NCBI GenBank assembly: GCA_903923395.1
Contig: CAIXXM010000130.1
Location: forward strand, 1-64,000
From: an uncultured Acidobacteriia bacterium
GTDB lineage: Bacteria > Acidobacteriota > Terriglobia > Bryobacterales > Bryobacteraceae
Length of the DNA stretch: 64,000 nt
Direction: 5' to 3'
Position numbers and translations under genes: made by a program. Shown here piece by piece: positions 33,405 through 42,809 of this stretch; position 1 is the first letter of the stretch; every line of letters begins with the position of its first letter. The notes under the pieces were generated by a model, which worked only from the letters and a program-made list of their open reading frames with translations, had not been told where the DNA came from and searched no databases.

Positions 33405-35189
33405 GTGCGCAGCCCCAAAGAGATCCGGTTCCGGCTTAGCCAGGAACTGGCCAACATACGCCTTTTGCTCTCGCCTCCCCGCCTGCCGGAGAAGGTGGCG
33501 CATGGCTTTCCGCAAAATCTTCCTCCGGTGAACCTGCCAGTGGAGGGTGCGGCACTGATTGCCCTCGCTGACCAGTTACTGCAGCACCGGTTTCCTTTGC
33601 TGGGCCATGAGCTTGAAACCGGACCGGAGATCCGCTGGCGCCGCGACTATGTGCAGGGCATCGAAGGCGGCCTCGAATACTTCCGCCGCGTGCCTTACCT
33701 CGATGCCGCCAAGGCCGGCGATCACAAGATCATCTGGGAACTCAACCGGCATCAGCATCTGGTGGTTCTCGCGCGGGCCTGGCAGGTCACCGGGCGGCGG
33801 GAATACCTGGAAGAAATTGCTGCCCAACTGCGCAGCTGGCTCGAACAGAACCCCTGCATGCGCGGCATCAACTGGGCAAGCGCGCTCGAAGTCGCTTTCC
33901 GGGCTCTTTCCTGGCTGCGTTTGCTGCAACTGGCAGGGGAAGAACTGCCCGCGGACCTCCGCCGCACCCTGCTTACGGAACTCTTCCGCCACGGCGTCTA
34001 TCTCCGCCACAACCTGTCTGTCTATTTCTCTCCCAACACCCACTTACTCGGGGAAGCGGTTGTGCTGCATGCGCTGGGTGTGGCCTTTCCGGAGTGGCCG
34101 CAGTCGGCGGCCTGGCGTGCCCTGGGGGCCCGTGTGGTGAACGAAGAGATGGAGAATCAGGTCCGCTCTGACGGCAGCCACTTTGAGCAGTCGAGCGCGT
34201 ATCACGTGTACACCGTGGATATGTTCGCGCTGCACGCGCAGTTAGCTGGCAAAGTTGCCGCGGCTTACCGGGACAAACTCCAACGCATGGTGCGGTATCT
34301 GGCGGCCCTGACTCCGGAAGACGGCTATCTTCCTCTGCTGGGCGATGATGACGGCGGCAGTCTTGTGTACCCCTATGGCCCGCAACGCACCTTTGGCCGC
34401 ACGGCGCTCGCAGGCAGCGGGCCGGGCGAAGCTCCGGTGCTTTTTCCAGATGCCGGCGTGGCGGTGCTCTCCCGCAGCCCCGCCCACATTGTGGTGGATA
34501 CCAAAGCCTTCGGCTATGCCGGTGCAGGCCACAGCCACGCGCATGCCCTCTCGGTTGTGTGCCGTTATCAGGGCTGTGACGTGCTGGCCGACCCGGGGAC
34601 TTACACCTATGTCGGCGAGCCGGAATGGCGCACCAAATTCCGCGGCACGGCATTTCATAACACGCTCCGCATAGACGGTCTCGACCAGGCGGCGGGCTCC
34701 GGACCCTTCCGCTGGATGGAGAAGCCGGAAACAGGCGTGCTCTGCTGGCTGCCGCAGGAAGAGTTCGTCTATCTTCATGCTGAGTGCCGGTACAGGGGAT
34801 TGCGTCATGAGCGCCACTTTCTCTGGCTCAAGGCGGACGAAGCATTGGCCGTTGTGGATGTTGTGTCCGGGGATTCCGGCGTTCATCTGCTCGAACAGTT
34901 CTGGCACGTGAGCGACCCCTCTGTTCTGGTGCTGCCGGAGGGAACACAGGCTCAACAGGAACAGGACTGGCGTTCGGAAACACCGGGTGCAAAGTTCCCC
35001 GGGATTGTGATCCGTGTGCCGCTCGAAACCAAACTGCCTGCCGTGCTGGGTGCGATGATCCACCCGGGCGGCGGGGCGGGCTGCAAAATCCGGATCGAGG
35101 TTGAGGGCGATGCCATTTTGCTGCATCGCAATGGCGGGCATTTTTTGCGTTTCCCCATGACCGCGAACGGCTTGCGCCCGGCGGGCTAG
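33405..35189 (+). CDS. Heparinase II/III-like protein
   Basis: A 594-residue protein. The N-terminal ~330 residues form an alpha-helical (alpha/alpha)-barrel-like region with WELNRHQHLVVLARAW, GINWASALEVAFRALSW, FSPNTHLLGEAVVLHALG and GSHFEQSSAYHVYTVDMF; the C-terminal part has the heparinase II/III signature GHSHAHALSVV, ADPGTYTYVG, and FRGTAFHNTLRIDG followed by beta-sheet. The conserved Asn/His/Tyr layout fits lyases acting on uronate-containing polymers. No clear signal peptide, so it may be cytoplasmic or membrane-associated, as reported for such proteins in exosortase loci. Start GTG at 33405, 46 bases from the divergent asnB start. Confidence 0.87.
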   Translation: MRSPKEIRFRLSQELANIRLLLSPPRLPEKVAHGFPQNLPPVNLPVEGAALIALADQLLQHRFPLLGHELETGPEIRWRRDYVQGIEGGLEYFRRVPYLDAAKAGDHKIIWELNRHQHLVVLARAWQVTGRREYLEEIAAQLRSWLEQNPCMRGINWASALEVAFRALSWLRLLQLAGEELPADLRRTLLTELFRHGVYLRHNLSVYFSPNTHLLGEAVVLHALGVAFPEWPQSAAWRALGARVVNEEMENQVRSDGSHFEQSSAYHVYTVDMFALHAQLAGKVAAAYRDKLQRMVRYLAALTPEDGYLPLLGDDDGGSLVYPYGPQRTFGRTALAGSGPGEAPVLFPDAGVAVLSRSPAHIVVDTKAFGYAGAGHSHAHALSVVCRYQGCDVLADPGTYTYVGEPEWRTKFRGTAFHNTLRIDGLDQAAGSGPFRWMEKPETGVLCWLPQEEFVYLHAECRYRGLRHERHFLWLKADEALAVVDVVSGDSGVHLLEQFWHVSDPSVLVLPEGTQAQQEQDWRSETPGAKFPGIVIRVPLETKLPAVLGAMIHPGGGAGCKIRIEVEGDAILLHRNGGHFLRFPMTANGLRPAG

Positions 35190-35199
35190 AATTAGCGTA

Positions 35200-36408
35200 T
35201 TGCGCATCGCTTACCTAGTCAGCCGCTATCCGGCGGTGAATCACACGTTCATCCTGCGCGAAATTGTCACATTGCGCGCTCTGGGCTTTGACATACAGAC
35301 CATCGCTATCCGTGGTGCGGACCGCCCGCTCGAGCAGATGACAGCGCTCGAGTGTGAAGAAGCCGCCAGAACGCTGACCGTGCTGCCTGCTGGTGCTCCT
35401 CTGTTCGCCGCACAGTGGAAGACTTTGCTGCAGCGGCCGGGGGCCTACTTTGCCGGGTTGCTGCTGGCGCTGCGTCTGGCCGGTGCTGACCCGAAGACGG
35501 CCTTGTTCCATGTCTTCTACTTTCTCGAAGCCGTGACAGCGGGCCGCATGGCCGTGGACCGCGGTTACAGCCATCTGCATACCCACTTTTCCTCCACCGT
35601 CGCGCTCATCGCGGCGCGTGTCTTCGGCCTCGGCCTGTCGGTCACCATCCATGGTCCTGATGAGTTCCGGGAAACCGGTTTCCGCATGCGGCAGAAGGTT
35701 GCTGCTTCGCGTTTCATCTCAACCATCAGCCATTACGCGCGCAGCCAGATCATGCAGGCCTCCAGCCCCGCCGATTGGCCCAAGATTGAAATCAACCGGC
35801 TGGGTGTCGACCCGGAAATCTTTCAACCGGGGCCGCCCCGGACTGAAAATCCCGGGCTTTTCCACCTCATCTGCGTCGGACGTCTCGCCGGTGTGAAGGC
35901 GCAGCGGATACTGCTGGGTGCCTGCGCGAGGCTGCTTGCGGAAGGTTCGAAGCTCTGCCTGCATCTGGTGGGCAGCGGCCCGGACCGCCAGGCGCTGGAA
36001 GACTTCACCGCGGCGCTGGGCATCAAAGAGCATGTCATTTTCGAAGGCCCGCGCAATCAGGAAGAAGTCATTGCGCTTTACCGCCAGGCGGACATCTTTG
36101 CACTGGCGAGTTTTGCCGAGGGCGTGCCCGTGGTGCTCATGGAGGCCATGGCCATGGAGTTGCCGTGCGTCGCGACCTGGGTCAATGGAGTGCCGGAACT
36201 GATCAGTCAGAACAGCGAAGGTCTCCTGGTGGCACCTTCCGATTTCGAGGGCCTGGCGGAGGCCCTGCGGCTTCTCATGCAGGACCCGGCATTGCGGATC
36301 CGGCTGGGCCGTGCAGGCCGTCAAAGGGTGCTTGAAGAGTACAATCTCCGCCGCAATGTGGAAGGGCTGGCCGAAGTCTTCCGCCAAAGGCTATCTGATC
36401 ACGCTTGA
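35200..36408 (+). CDS. Glycosyltransferase family 4 (WcaL/exosortase-locus type)
   Basis: A 402-residue GT-B enzyme starting with TTG. It has MRIAYLVSRYPAVNHTFILREI at the N-terminus, HLHTHFSSTVALIA near 127, SVTIHGPDEF near 147, FHLICVGRLAGVKAQ near 221, and the donor-binding ASFAEGVPVVLMEAMAMELP near 305. This N-terminus and the HxHF motif are typical of colanic-acid-type WcaL and PEP-CTERM-locus transferases. It follows the heparinase-like gene by 10 bases and overlaps the convergent lipoprotein gene by 18 bases. Confidence 0.9.
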   Translation: MRIAYLVSRYPAVNHTFILREIVTLRALGFDIQTIAIRGADRPLEQMTALECEEAARTLTVLPAGAPLFAAQWKTLLQRPGAYFAGLLLALRLAGADPKTALFHVFYFLEAVTAGRMAVDRGYSHLHTHFSSTVALIAARVFGLGLSVTIHGPDEFRETGFRMRQKVAASRFISTISHYARSQIMQASSPADWPKIEINRLGVDPEIFQPGPPRTENPGLFHLICVGRLAGVKAQRILLGACARLLAEGSKLCLHLVGSGPDRQALEDFTAALGIKEHVIFEGPRNQEEVIALYRQADIFALASFAEGVPVVLMEAMAMELPCVATWVNGVPELISQNSEGLLVAPSDFEGLAEALRLLMQDPALRIRLGRAGRQRVLEEYNLRRNVEGLAEVFRQRLSDHA

Positions 36409-38124
36409 GCGGTATCCGCGCCAGCCCTGGCGGGCTGCTTCGGCGAAGCTTTCGAGCTGTGTATAGTCGTTCTCCCAGGTGGTGTACATCAGGCCGTCAA
36501 TGCCGGGAATGCCCTGGGCGTCCTGCAATTCCCTGGTGGCGGCAGCTGCTCCGTTATGGGTGTCGTAATAACCCGCGATGATCTGTCTGTGCGCCACCGG
36601 CTGCCTCCGGTCCCCGCCGGCAAACCACTGCAATGATTCCCTGGGATGTTCCAGATTCCAGTTCATGATGATGACTTCCGCGGGAAGACCTTCCACTGAG
36701 CCCGCCAGAGTTCCTTCGACGAAATAGTAGTTGTCTACTGCATTGGCATAGGGGTCGAACATATCGTTCCAGACGTAGAAGGCCCTCTGCTGTCCCGGTT
36801 GCAGTCTGCGGTAGCGCTCCATCGATTCCCGTGTGTGCCAGGCCAGCAATTGCCCTGCAGTCATATTCTTGTCGCGGCAGCTCTTGCAGGAGTTCATCTG
36901 GCGCATCTCGTCGTATTGCAAAAAGATTCCGGTGTCCGGCGGAATGATCGAGAGGATCTTGCGGGCATTGTTCTCCAGCCACTCTGCGACGGCGGGATCT
37001 GTCAGACAGACGCCGAGGCGGCGGTTGATGGAATCCACCGGCTGCGCGGCATAATAGTCGGCGGCCACCATCTGGCCGGGGCGCAGAGAAGAACCGGCGG
37101 GCACTGTGATGACGGGTGGTGTGTGATAGTCATCCTGCGGGTTGGAAGTCAGGCCCGGGTCATGGATTTCGTCAAAGTCTTTGCCCTCCTGCAGCGCCGC
37201 GCCTGTGGCGGGGTCATAGAGCCGCAGGGGAGCGCCCTGCCGGCGGATGAGGCCGGTCAGACCGGTTTCCTCCACGCTGACATCATCCAGCCACAAAGTA
37301 CCCCGCGCCCGTCCCCAAACACCGAAGTAAAGCCATACGGAGGTGCTGTCCTGACTGTTGAAGACTGCATCGAGCCGGGTCCAGTCCCGGGAACCGGAAA
37401 TTTGGGTTTGCTGGTAAAAGCGGATCTTCTTCTGACTCGCGGAGTCAAAAGCTTCCACGGTCACGGGCGGGCCGGCATAGTTTGAGGCTTTCACGAAGAG
37501 GCGCACGTGATACTGCCGCCACGGGGTGACGTCGAGCTTTTGCGAAAAACGGGCGTTGCCGGGAGGGTTCCGGATGGTGCCGGAAGCGAAGCCGGAGTGG
37601 CTCACGGCGGGGTCGGTCTCCACACCCCGGTCGTTCATGTGCCAGTCAGCGGGATCCTCTTCAAAGCCTCCGTTGCGGAGTCCGGAAAAGCTGTTGCGTT
37701 GCAGCAGCTTCCGGCCGGAGGCATCCACCTGGAAACGGGTTCCGGAAACATGAAAGCCCTCAGCCCAGTTGGGGTTGAAGGAGAGCAAGTCATTCGAATA
37801 ACCAAAAGGCGGCCCCAGGGTAAGAGTTTTCATGCCGATTGCGGTGGCGTGCTCCATCGCTTTGCGGAGGAAGCGGCCTTCGGGATCGGGCCAGGCGGCG
37901 GAGGTGAGATAGACGAAGCTGACGTCCCAGAAAGCGATACCGGTGTAGCCCGCAGCGTGGAGGCGCTCAATTTGCTCGAGCGTGGTTTGCAGCGAGCCCT
38001 GGTCCATGACCTGGGAATGCATCAGGCACCAGAGTTGAGGCGTTTCCGGCGGTGGCTGCAGTGTGGTCCTGTGCCCGCAGGCAGTCATCATCATCAGCAG
38101 GAGTGCGGGCAGCAAGGGTTTCAT
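36391..38124 (-). CDS. Secreted lipoprotein with barrel-like and carbohydrate-binding-like domains
   Basis: A 577-residue protein with a lipoprotein signal (hydrophobic segment then MTAC, Cys16), so membrane-anchored and probably periplasmic or surface exposed. Residues ~35-140 (LWCLMHSQVMDQG, GYTGIAFWDVSFVY, MKTLTLGPPFGYS) read like the first strands of a TIM barrel; residues ~150-285 look like an inserted carbohydrate-binding-type sandwich (NGGFEEDPADWHMND, WLYFGVWGRARGTLWLDD). The rest (IFLQYDEMRQMNSCKSCRDK, AFYVWNDMFDPYANAVDNYY) completes the barrel. I do not recognise the family; a sugar-active role is inferred from the genes around it. Confidence 0.6.
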   Translation of the reverse strand: MKPLLPALLLMMMTACGHRTTLQPPPETPQLWCLMHSQVMDQGSLQTTLEQIERLHAAGYTGIAFWDVSFVYLTSAAWPDPEGRFLRKAMEHATAIGMKTLTLGPPFGYSNDLLSFNPNWAEGFHVSGTRFQVDASGRKLLQRNSFSGLRNGGFEEDPADWHMNDRGVETDPAVSHSGFASGTIRNPPGNARFSQKLDVTPWRQYHVRLFVKASNYAGPPVTVEAFDSASQKKIRFYQQTQISGSRDWTRLDAVFNSQDSTSVWLYFGVWGRARGTLWLDDVSVEETGLTGLIRRQGAPLRLYDPATGAALQEGKDFDEIHDPGLTSNPQDDYHTPPVITVPAGSSLRPGQMVAADYYAAQPVDSINRRLGVCLTDPAVAEWLENNARKILSIIPPDTGIFLQYDEMRQMNSCKSCRDKNMTAGQLLAWHTRESMERYRRLQPGQQRAFYVWNDMFDPYANAVDNYYFVEGTLAGSVEGLPAEVIIMNWNLEHPRESLQWFAGGDRRQPVAHRQIIAGYYDTHNGAAAATRELQDAQGIPGIDGLMYTTWENDYTQLESFAEAARQGWRGYRSSVIR

Positions 38125-38134
38125 GCCGGATGGG

Positions 38135-39394
38135 TTACTCCGTGAATGAGCGGATTGTCTTCCGGTAGAACAAGTAGCAGGAGGTGCAGGAGAAGATATC
38201 CATCAGCGTGCTGGTCAGCGCAATGGCCCGGACAGGGCTGAGCACCAGCATGAGCAGACCAATGCAGACGAAGTTCAGCACCATCATGCGGGTGATGATC
38301 TTCGACCATTGCTTCTCATAGCCGAATGCCAGCATGAAGTACGTGCCGAAACACATACTCAGGGCGTGGACCACCGGGGTGAGGGACATCAACTGCAGCA
38401 GAACACCCGTTTCCGCGTACTTCGTGCCGTAGAGCAAATGGACGGCAAAGGGCGCGAAGAAGAGCAGGCCGCCGCTGATGGCCAGAAAAGGAGTGGCGGT
38501 CCAGAGCACCTGTTTCTTCAGGAACCGCAATGCCTCAGGCCGGGAGTTGGCGGCCATCCGGCTCATGTGGGGATAGACTGCCGAGGTTACGGGGTTGGTG
38601 AGCGCCCGCATGGCAATCATGAGTCTCTGTGCGGCATTCAGATACCCGACTTCGGTGGGCGAAGACACGAAGCCGAGAATCATGGTGTTGGTGGAGGAAA
38701 CCGCGATCATGCTGGCCGTGGAGAGGAATACCGGCCAGCCGCCCAGCATGGCTTCGCGCATATCCTGCAGATGCGGTTTGACCAGAGGAATGCGCAGTTT
38801 GAAGAACACCAGCCAAAGCCCGATCAAAGCGGAAATTAGAAAGCCGCCGGCTTGAAATGCGGCGACAAGAAGATAGTCCCCGGCTTTGTGGACGAAACCG
38901 AAGATACAGAGTACGGAGACAATCTTTGCGCCGTAATCAGAGTACGCAATGTAGCGCATCCGCTGCATGCCCTGCAGAAACCAGTTCGGAGAGAAACAGG
39001 AACCCGTCACCTGCAGGAAGCTCACCATGTAGAGCGGCCAGTACATGCGGAAGCGGGGAATGGTGGCCAGCAAACCAAGCAAGATCACAAAACAAAACAG
39101 CATCAGGCAGAGCTTGCAAAGCATGACGGTGCTGTAGATCCGGGCAATTTTCGCCGAATCGTCTTGTGCCATGGCAATCTGGCGTGTTCCGGTCACCGCG
39201 AAGCCGAACTCGGTGATCACGACGAAGTACAGAACCAGTGCGCCGCCTAAAGCAATGAGGCCGAAATTTGCCGGGCCGAGAACTCTTGTCAGATAAGGCA
39301 GAGTCACCAGAGGCAGCACGTAGCCGCTGACCTGCACGCCGAAAAGAATGATGGTGTCTTTTACAAGACGGTGTTTGGCAAGGTTCTTGAGCAT
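38135..39394 (-). CDS. Wzx-type polysaccharide flippase
   Basis: A 419-residue polytopic membrane protein of the RfbX/MOP type with about 12 hydrophobic segments. The N-terminus has KDTIILFGVQVSGYVLPLVTLPYL, and an FLQGMQRM loop at ~145, both typical of Wzx. Predicted to flip undecaprenyl-diphosphate-linked units. It precedes the lipoprotein gene on the same strand (10-base gap) and follows the GT-A-like gene (18-base gap), so the three probably share a transcript. It is only distantly similar to the flippase at 4891. Confidence 0.9.
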   Translation of the reverse strand: MLKNLAKHRLVKDTIILFGVQVSGYVLPLVTLPYLTRVLGPANFGLIALGGALVLYFVVITEFGFAVTGTRQIAMAQDDSAKIARIYSTVMLCKLCLMLFCFVILLGLLATIPRFRMYWPLYMVSFLQVTGSCFSPNWFLQGMQRMRYIAYSDYGAKIVSVLCIFGFVHKAGDYLLVAAFQAGGFLISALIGLWLVFFKLRIPLVKPHLQDMREAMLGGWPVFLSTASMIAVSSTNTMILGFVSSPTEVGYLNAAQRLMIAMRALTNPVTSAVYPHMSRMAANSRPEALRFLKKQVLWTATPFLAISGGLLFFAPFAVHLLYGTKYAETGVLLQLMSLTPVVHALSMCFGTYFMLAFGYEKQWSKIITRMMVLNFVCIGLLMLVLSPVRAIALTSTLMDIFSCTSCYLFYRKTIRSFTE

Positions 39395-39412
39395 CCTGGC
39401 GGGCCGGGAACG

Positions 39413-40321
39413 TTACTTCACACCCAGCATGGCATCGATTTCACGATTTGCATAGTTGACCAGGACATCATCGTCAAACCGGCAGTAACCGAGAAAGTGC
39501 ATGAGAGAGATATCCGGTGGAATCCGGTGGTGTTCCCAGGTCATATACCGCGGCCAGGGCAGGCCGAAGCTGTCTGGTGAATTGGCGATACAGAAGTTGG
39601 AGCTGATCTGTTCGGTGCCCCACTCCTTCCAGCGCGGTCCCATCAGCTGCAGGGCTTTGCCGTAGAAGTCCTGGACAAAGGCCCGGTCTATTGCGCCCCG
39701 GGCAAACCCGGCGAAGCCTGAGGAGCCACGGAGATACAGAATCTTGTCAGAATCCGGATATTGCGGACCCTGCATTTCAAAGTCGATGACGATATTGTCG
39801 GATTTCTTGGCGTAAGCGTCCGCCACCCAGCTGTTGAGCGGCTTCTTGGGAATTCCCTCGGCGAGGGTAAATGCGCGGTTGGCTTGGACAGCGTCGAGCA
39901 CTTCCTGCATGGGGCCGACGCAGAGAACGTCAGCGTCCAGTTGAATCACAAAATGCGTGGCTGAGCGGTCAATGCAGAACAGGAGTCTTTCCCAGGTGCC
40001 GCCCCGCTGTATGCTGCCGGTGTCGATGGTCTCGACAGGAACGATTTCGATGCCGGGAATATGCTTTTCGAGCAGAGCTTTGCCTTCGGCCGAAACGCCG
40101 TCGGTGATGGCAGTGATTCTTCCGTGCCCGATCCTGCGGTAGAAAGCCTTGATGGCGAGGATGTAGAGTTTCACATCATAGCCGGCCACCATGCTGACGA
40201 TATTCAGGGGGGAATCCTGCTGGTGTGCATCTTGAATGATCAAGGGCGGCGTATCCAGCAATCGCTGGATACGTTTGTGGAACTTGAAGTATTTGAGGTT
40301 CCGGCGAAGGCGGTAGAACAT
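39413..40321 (-). CDS. Putative GT-A fold glycosyltransferase-like protein
   Basis: A 302-residue protein, probably cytoplasmic. Residues ~40-160 form a nucleotide-sugar-transferase-like Rossmann region, with GGTWERLLFCIDRSATHFVIQ followed by LDADVLC, a possible DxD donor/metal-binding motif, near residue 128. The rest is helical and ends in a MTWEHHRIPPD segment. No family name was recognised beyond a GT-A-like fold; it could be a family 8-type or DUF-type glycosyltransferase. Its place between two acyltransferase genes and a flippase supports a sugar-transfer role. Confidence 0.55.
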   Translation of the reverse strand: MFYRLRRNLKYFKFHKRIQRLLDTPPLIIQDAHQQDSPLNIVSMVAGYDVKLYILAIKAFYRRIGHGRITAITDGVSAEGKALLEKHIPGIEIVPVETIDTGSIQRGGTWERLLFCIDRSATHFVIQLDADVLCVGPMQEVLDAVQANRAFTLAEGIPKKPLNSWVADAYAKKSDNIVIDFEMQGPQYPDSDKILYLRGSSGFAGFARGAIDRAFVQDFYGKALQLMGPRWKEWGTEQISSNFCIANSPDSFGLPWPRYMTWEHHRIPPDISLMHFLGYCRFDDDVLVNYANREIDAMLGVK

Positions 40322-40369
40322 CTGCGGTCTCAGAATAGCATTGCGGCAAAAAGGAGGCTGTAGGCCCGC

Positions 40370-41473
40370 TCAGGCAAAGAGCATACGGGCCGCCAGTTTC
40401 CGGCCAATTCCACGGGCCGGTTTTTCAATATATTTCCAGGTCAGGAGCGGTATCACTGTCAGAGCTGCCACAAGCAACAGCGCGGTGATGATCCTCCACA
40501 TAACTTCAGGGGAGTACCTGTTGACGGCATATTCCACCATGTGCAACACAATCGAATGCGTCAAATAAAGAGAGAAGGAGACCTCGCCGGAGAATACGAC
40601 CACAGGATTGCTGAGGAATTTTCCTGCGAAGCTGTCAGAATCTGCAACGGTCAGGATCAGCCAGCCGAATGGCACGATGCAGAGTGGTGTCCATGCCGGG
40701 TTCAGCAAACCGGCAAGAATCAAGGCGAATGCGGCGAGTGTTGCCAATCGACTGCCAGAGGGCTTGCTGTCCCCGGAAGCATAGGCCCGCTGCAGCAGGC
40801 AGCCGGCGGTGAATTCGCAGGCCAGACGGAGGAAGCCGGCTTTGAGGCCGGAGACATCCATGCTGCGCCCTGTTTTCAGGAATACGGCAGTGAGCAGGCC
40901 AAGGCTGAGGCCGGCACAAAGTAAAGCTGTCGTGCGGCGCTGTACGTTGCGGCAGATCATCAATAGTGCGGGAAAGCAGAGATAGGCCAGAAACTCAGCG
41001 CTCAGAGTCCAAGCCGGGCCGTTCCAGATTACGGGGTTGTGCAGAAAGTTCTGCAGCAGCAGTGCGGAGAATACAAAGTTGTGCCGCGAAAAATAGTCGG
41101 GAGCGTAGTTGGCGGTAAAACCAGGCAGCACAAAGACAATGAGGGCAAAGACACAGAGTGCGAAGAGGTGAAGCGGATAGATGCGGGCAAGCCGGATGAG
41201 AAGGAAATAGAAATACTCCCGGTAGTTCCACTTTTGAAAGGATGTGGCGTACACGTGACTCAATATGAAGCCACTGAGGATGAAGAAGATATCGACGCCC
41301 AGGTAGCCATCCCGCAGGAAGGGCAGTTTTTGCAAATCTTCCACACCGGCCAGGTGCCCCAGAGCATGGCTGGTATGAGAAAAGACAACCCAGGCTGCCG
41401 CCACTCCCCGTATTCCGGTGAGTGCGGGCAGTGATTTCACCTGGCCAGTGTTGCTGGTGGTACGCGCTGGCAT
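40370..41473 (-). CDS. Acyltransferase 3 family membrane protein
   Basis: A 367-residue integral membrane protein of about 10 helices. The N-terminus has LTGIRGVAAAWVVFSH, and FLRDGYLGVDIFFILSGFILSHVY follows, the catalytic-His and glycine-rich motifs of OafA/YrhL O-acyltransferases that acetylate surface sugars across the membrane. Start ATG at 41473. A paralogue is at 41609-42799 upstream on the same strand, but with a 135-base gap that may contain its own promoter. Confidence 0.9.
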   Translation of the reverse strand: MPARTTSNTGQVKSLPALTGIRGVAAAWVVFSHTSHALGHLAGVEDLQKLPFLRDGYLGVDIFFILSGFILSHVYATSFQKWNYREYFYFLLIRLARIYPLHLFALCVFALIVFVLPGFTANYAPDYFSRHNFVFSALLLQNFLHNPVIWNGPAWTLSAEFLAYLCFPALLMICRNVQRRTTALLCAGLSLGLLTAVFLKTGRSMDVSGLKAGFLRLACEFTAGCLLQRAYASGDSKPSGSRLATLAAFALILAGLLNPAWTPLCIVPFGWLILTVADSDSFAGKFLSNPVVVFSGEVSFSLYLTHSIVLHMVEYAVNRYSPEVMWRIITALLLVAALTVIPLLTWKYIEKPARGIGRKLAARMLFA

Positions 41474-41549
41474 TCGAGCTTCATCAGTGTGGCCGGAAAT
41501 GGGAGGATCCTATTGCGGAATCTACAGTAATGCGAGGTTCCGCAGGGAG

Positions 41550-41558
41550 ATAATAGCA
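41550..41558 (-). promoter_or_regulatory. Candidate extended -10 promoter for the downstream acyltransferase
   Basis: The minus strand reads TGCTATTAT, an extended -10, about 75 bases upstream of the ATG at 41473. The -35 is poor. A perfect 7-bp inverted repeat (TGCGGAA at 41514-41520, TTCCGCA at 41538-41544) would lie in the leader just after the start site and could form a regulatory hairpin. Confidence 0.3.
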
Positions 41559-41608
41559 CAAAATTCTTTATGATAACAGTATGTTGTGATGCGGCTGTAA
41601 AGCGGATC

Positions 41609-42799
41609 TCAGGCTGTTGCTCTGTTCCTGAACTTCTGCTTCAGATACTGGTGAGCAGGTTCTTCAACAAACTTGTAAAAGACACAAGAGACAGCCGTCA
41701 CGCCAGTCAGGTATGCCAGAAACCAGGGCAGACCAGTTGCGTCCGCGTGAAATAGATGAACAAAAGCCGACTTCAGGTAAGCCGAAAGCGGCGCGTGCAG
41801 GATATACATCGAGTAACTTGCATTACCGAGGAATACGAACATGGGACTCGAAAGCAGTTTCCCCGGCAGACCGCCCTCAAAGGCCAGGCCGAGGATCAGA
41901 GCACAGCCGGCGGGTGCCAGCAGTCCGTTATGAACCGGAGGGTACGGAATGCGGTAGCCGTTCATGAGCAGGAAGAGCGCTGCCGCGATGGCGGGCAGGT
42001 AGAGGAAATAGCCGCGGTTCCTGAGCCAATGTTCCGGTGGCGTGATTCTGTACACGCGGGCGAGCAGAATTCCGATGCAGAACTCCGGCAGCCGGAGAAG
42101 CGGATTGTAACGCGCGAAACCTGGCCAGAGACCGTTGTCATCCGGGAAGTCCGATGCGGTTGCCGGCACGTCTCCAAAGCCGTGGATGCCAGCGAAGACG
42201 GTGTAGAGAGGGACAGCGAGAGCACAGAGCCAGAACAGGGTTGCGGCCAGGCTGAAGCGAAGCGCACTGAAAGAGACTTTTCCAGGAAGGCACCAGATCG
42301 CATAACCCACAAAAGGCAGCAACGCGTAGAAAAAGGCTTCGTTTGACAAAGACCAGCCCGGGTAGTTCCAGGTTAGTGCTGTCTGGGGAATCCAGGCCTG
42401 CAGCAGTACGAGATTGAGAAGGAGGCTGGACAGGTTTCCGGAATCCAGCGAGAGGCCGGCATACAGGCGGTAGGCGGTGAACGGAAAAAGCAGCAGGGTT
42501 CCGGTCAGATAGGCAGGATAGATTCTTGCGAAACGCGCTGCGGCGAATCTTTTGAGATTTTCCCTCCGGCTGAGGTTTCCGAGGTCATAGTTATAAGCGA
42601 GCACAAAGCCGGAGAGAATGAAGAAAGCTCCGACGGCGGCATAGCCGGTGTGCAGAACAGAGTAGAGCGCAAGCCGCCAGAAGGAGGCGGGCTGGAAGAA
42701 GGAATCGACAGAAGCTTCCTGATGATACGCAACCACCCACAGGGCAAGAAAGAACCGCATGCCGGTCAGGGCTGGAAGAATACGCCTGCTGCTGTCCAT
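41609..42799 (-). CDS. Acyltransferase 3 family membrane protein
   Basis: A 396-residue OafA-like multi-helix membrane O-acyltransferase: LPALTGMRFFLALWVVAYH with the conserved His, FFILSGFVLAYNY, and a RFAAARFARIYPAYL cytoplasmic segment. Start ATG 42799 is used; upstream extension falls inside the preceding Wzy-like gene. It is 10 bases after that gene, so it is probably co-transcribed with it. Acyl donor and target sugar are unknown. Confidence 0.9.
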   Translation of the reverse strand: MDSSRRILPALTGMRFFLALWVVAYHQEASVDSFFQPASFWRLALYSVLHTGYAAVGAFFILSGFVLAYNYDLGNLSRRENLKRFAAARFARIYPAYLTGTLLLFPFTAYRLYAGLSLDSGNLSSLLLNLVLLQAWIPQTALTWNYPGWSLSNEAFFYALLPFVGYAIWCLPGKVSFSALRFSLAATLFWLCALAVPLYTVFAGIHGFGDVPATASDFPDDNGLWPGFARYNPLLRLPEFCIGILLARVYRITPPEHWLRNRGYFLYLPAIAAALFLLMNGYRIPYPPVHNGLLAPAGCALILGLAFEGGLPGKLLSSPMFVFLGNASYSMYILHAPLSAYLKSAFVHLFHADATGLPWFLAYLTGVTAVSCVFYKFVEEPAHQYLKQKFRNRATA

Positions 42800-42809
42800 T
42801 TGTGAGGGG

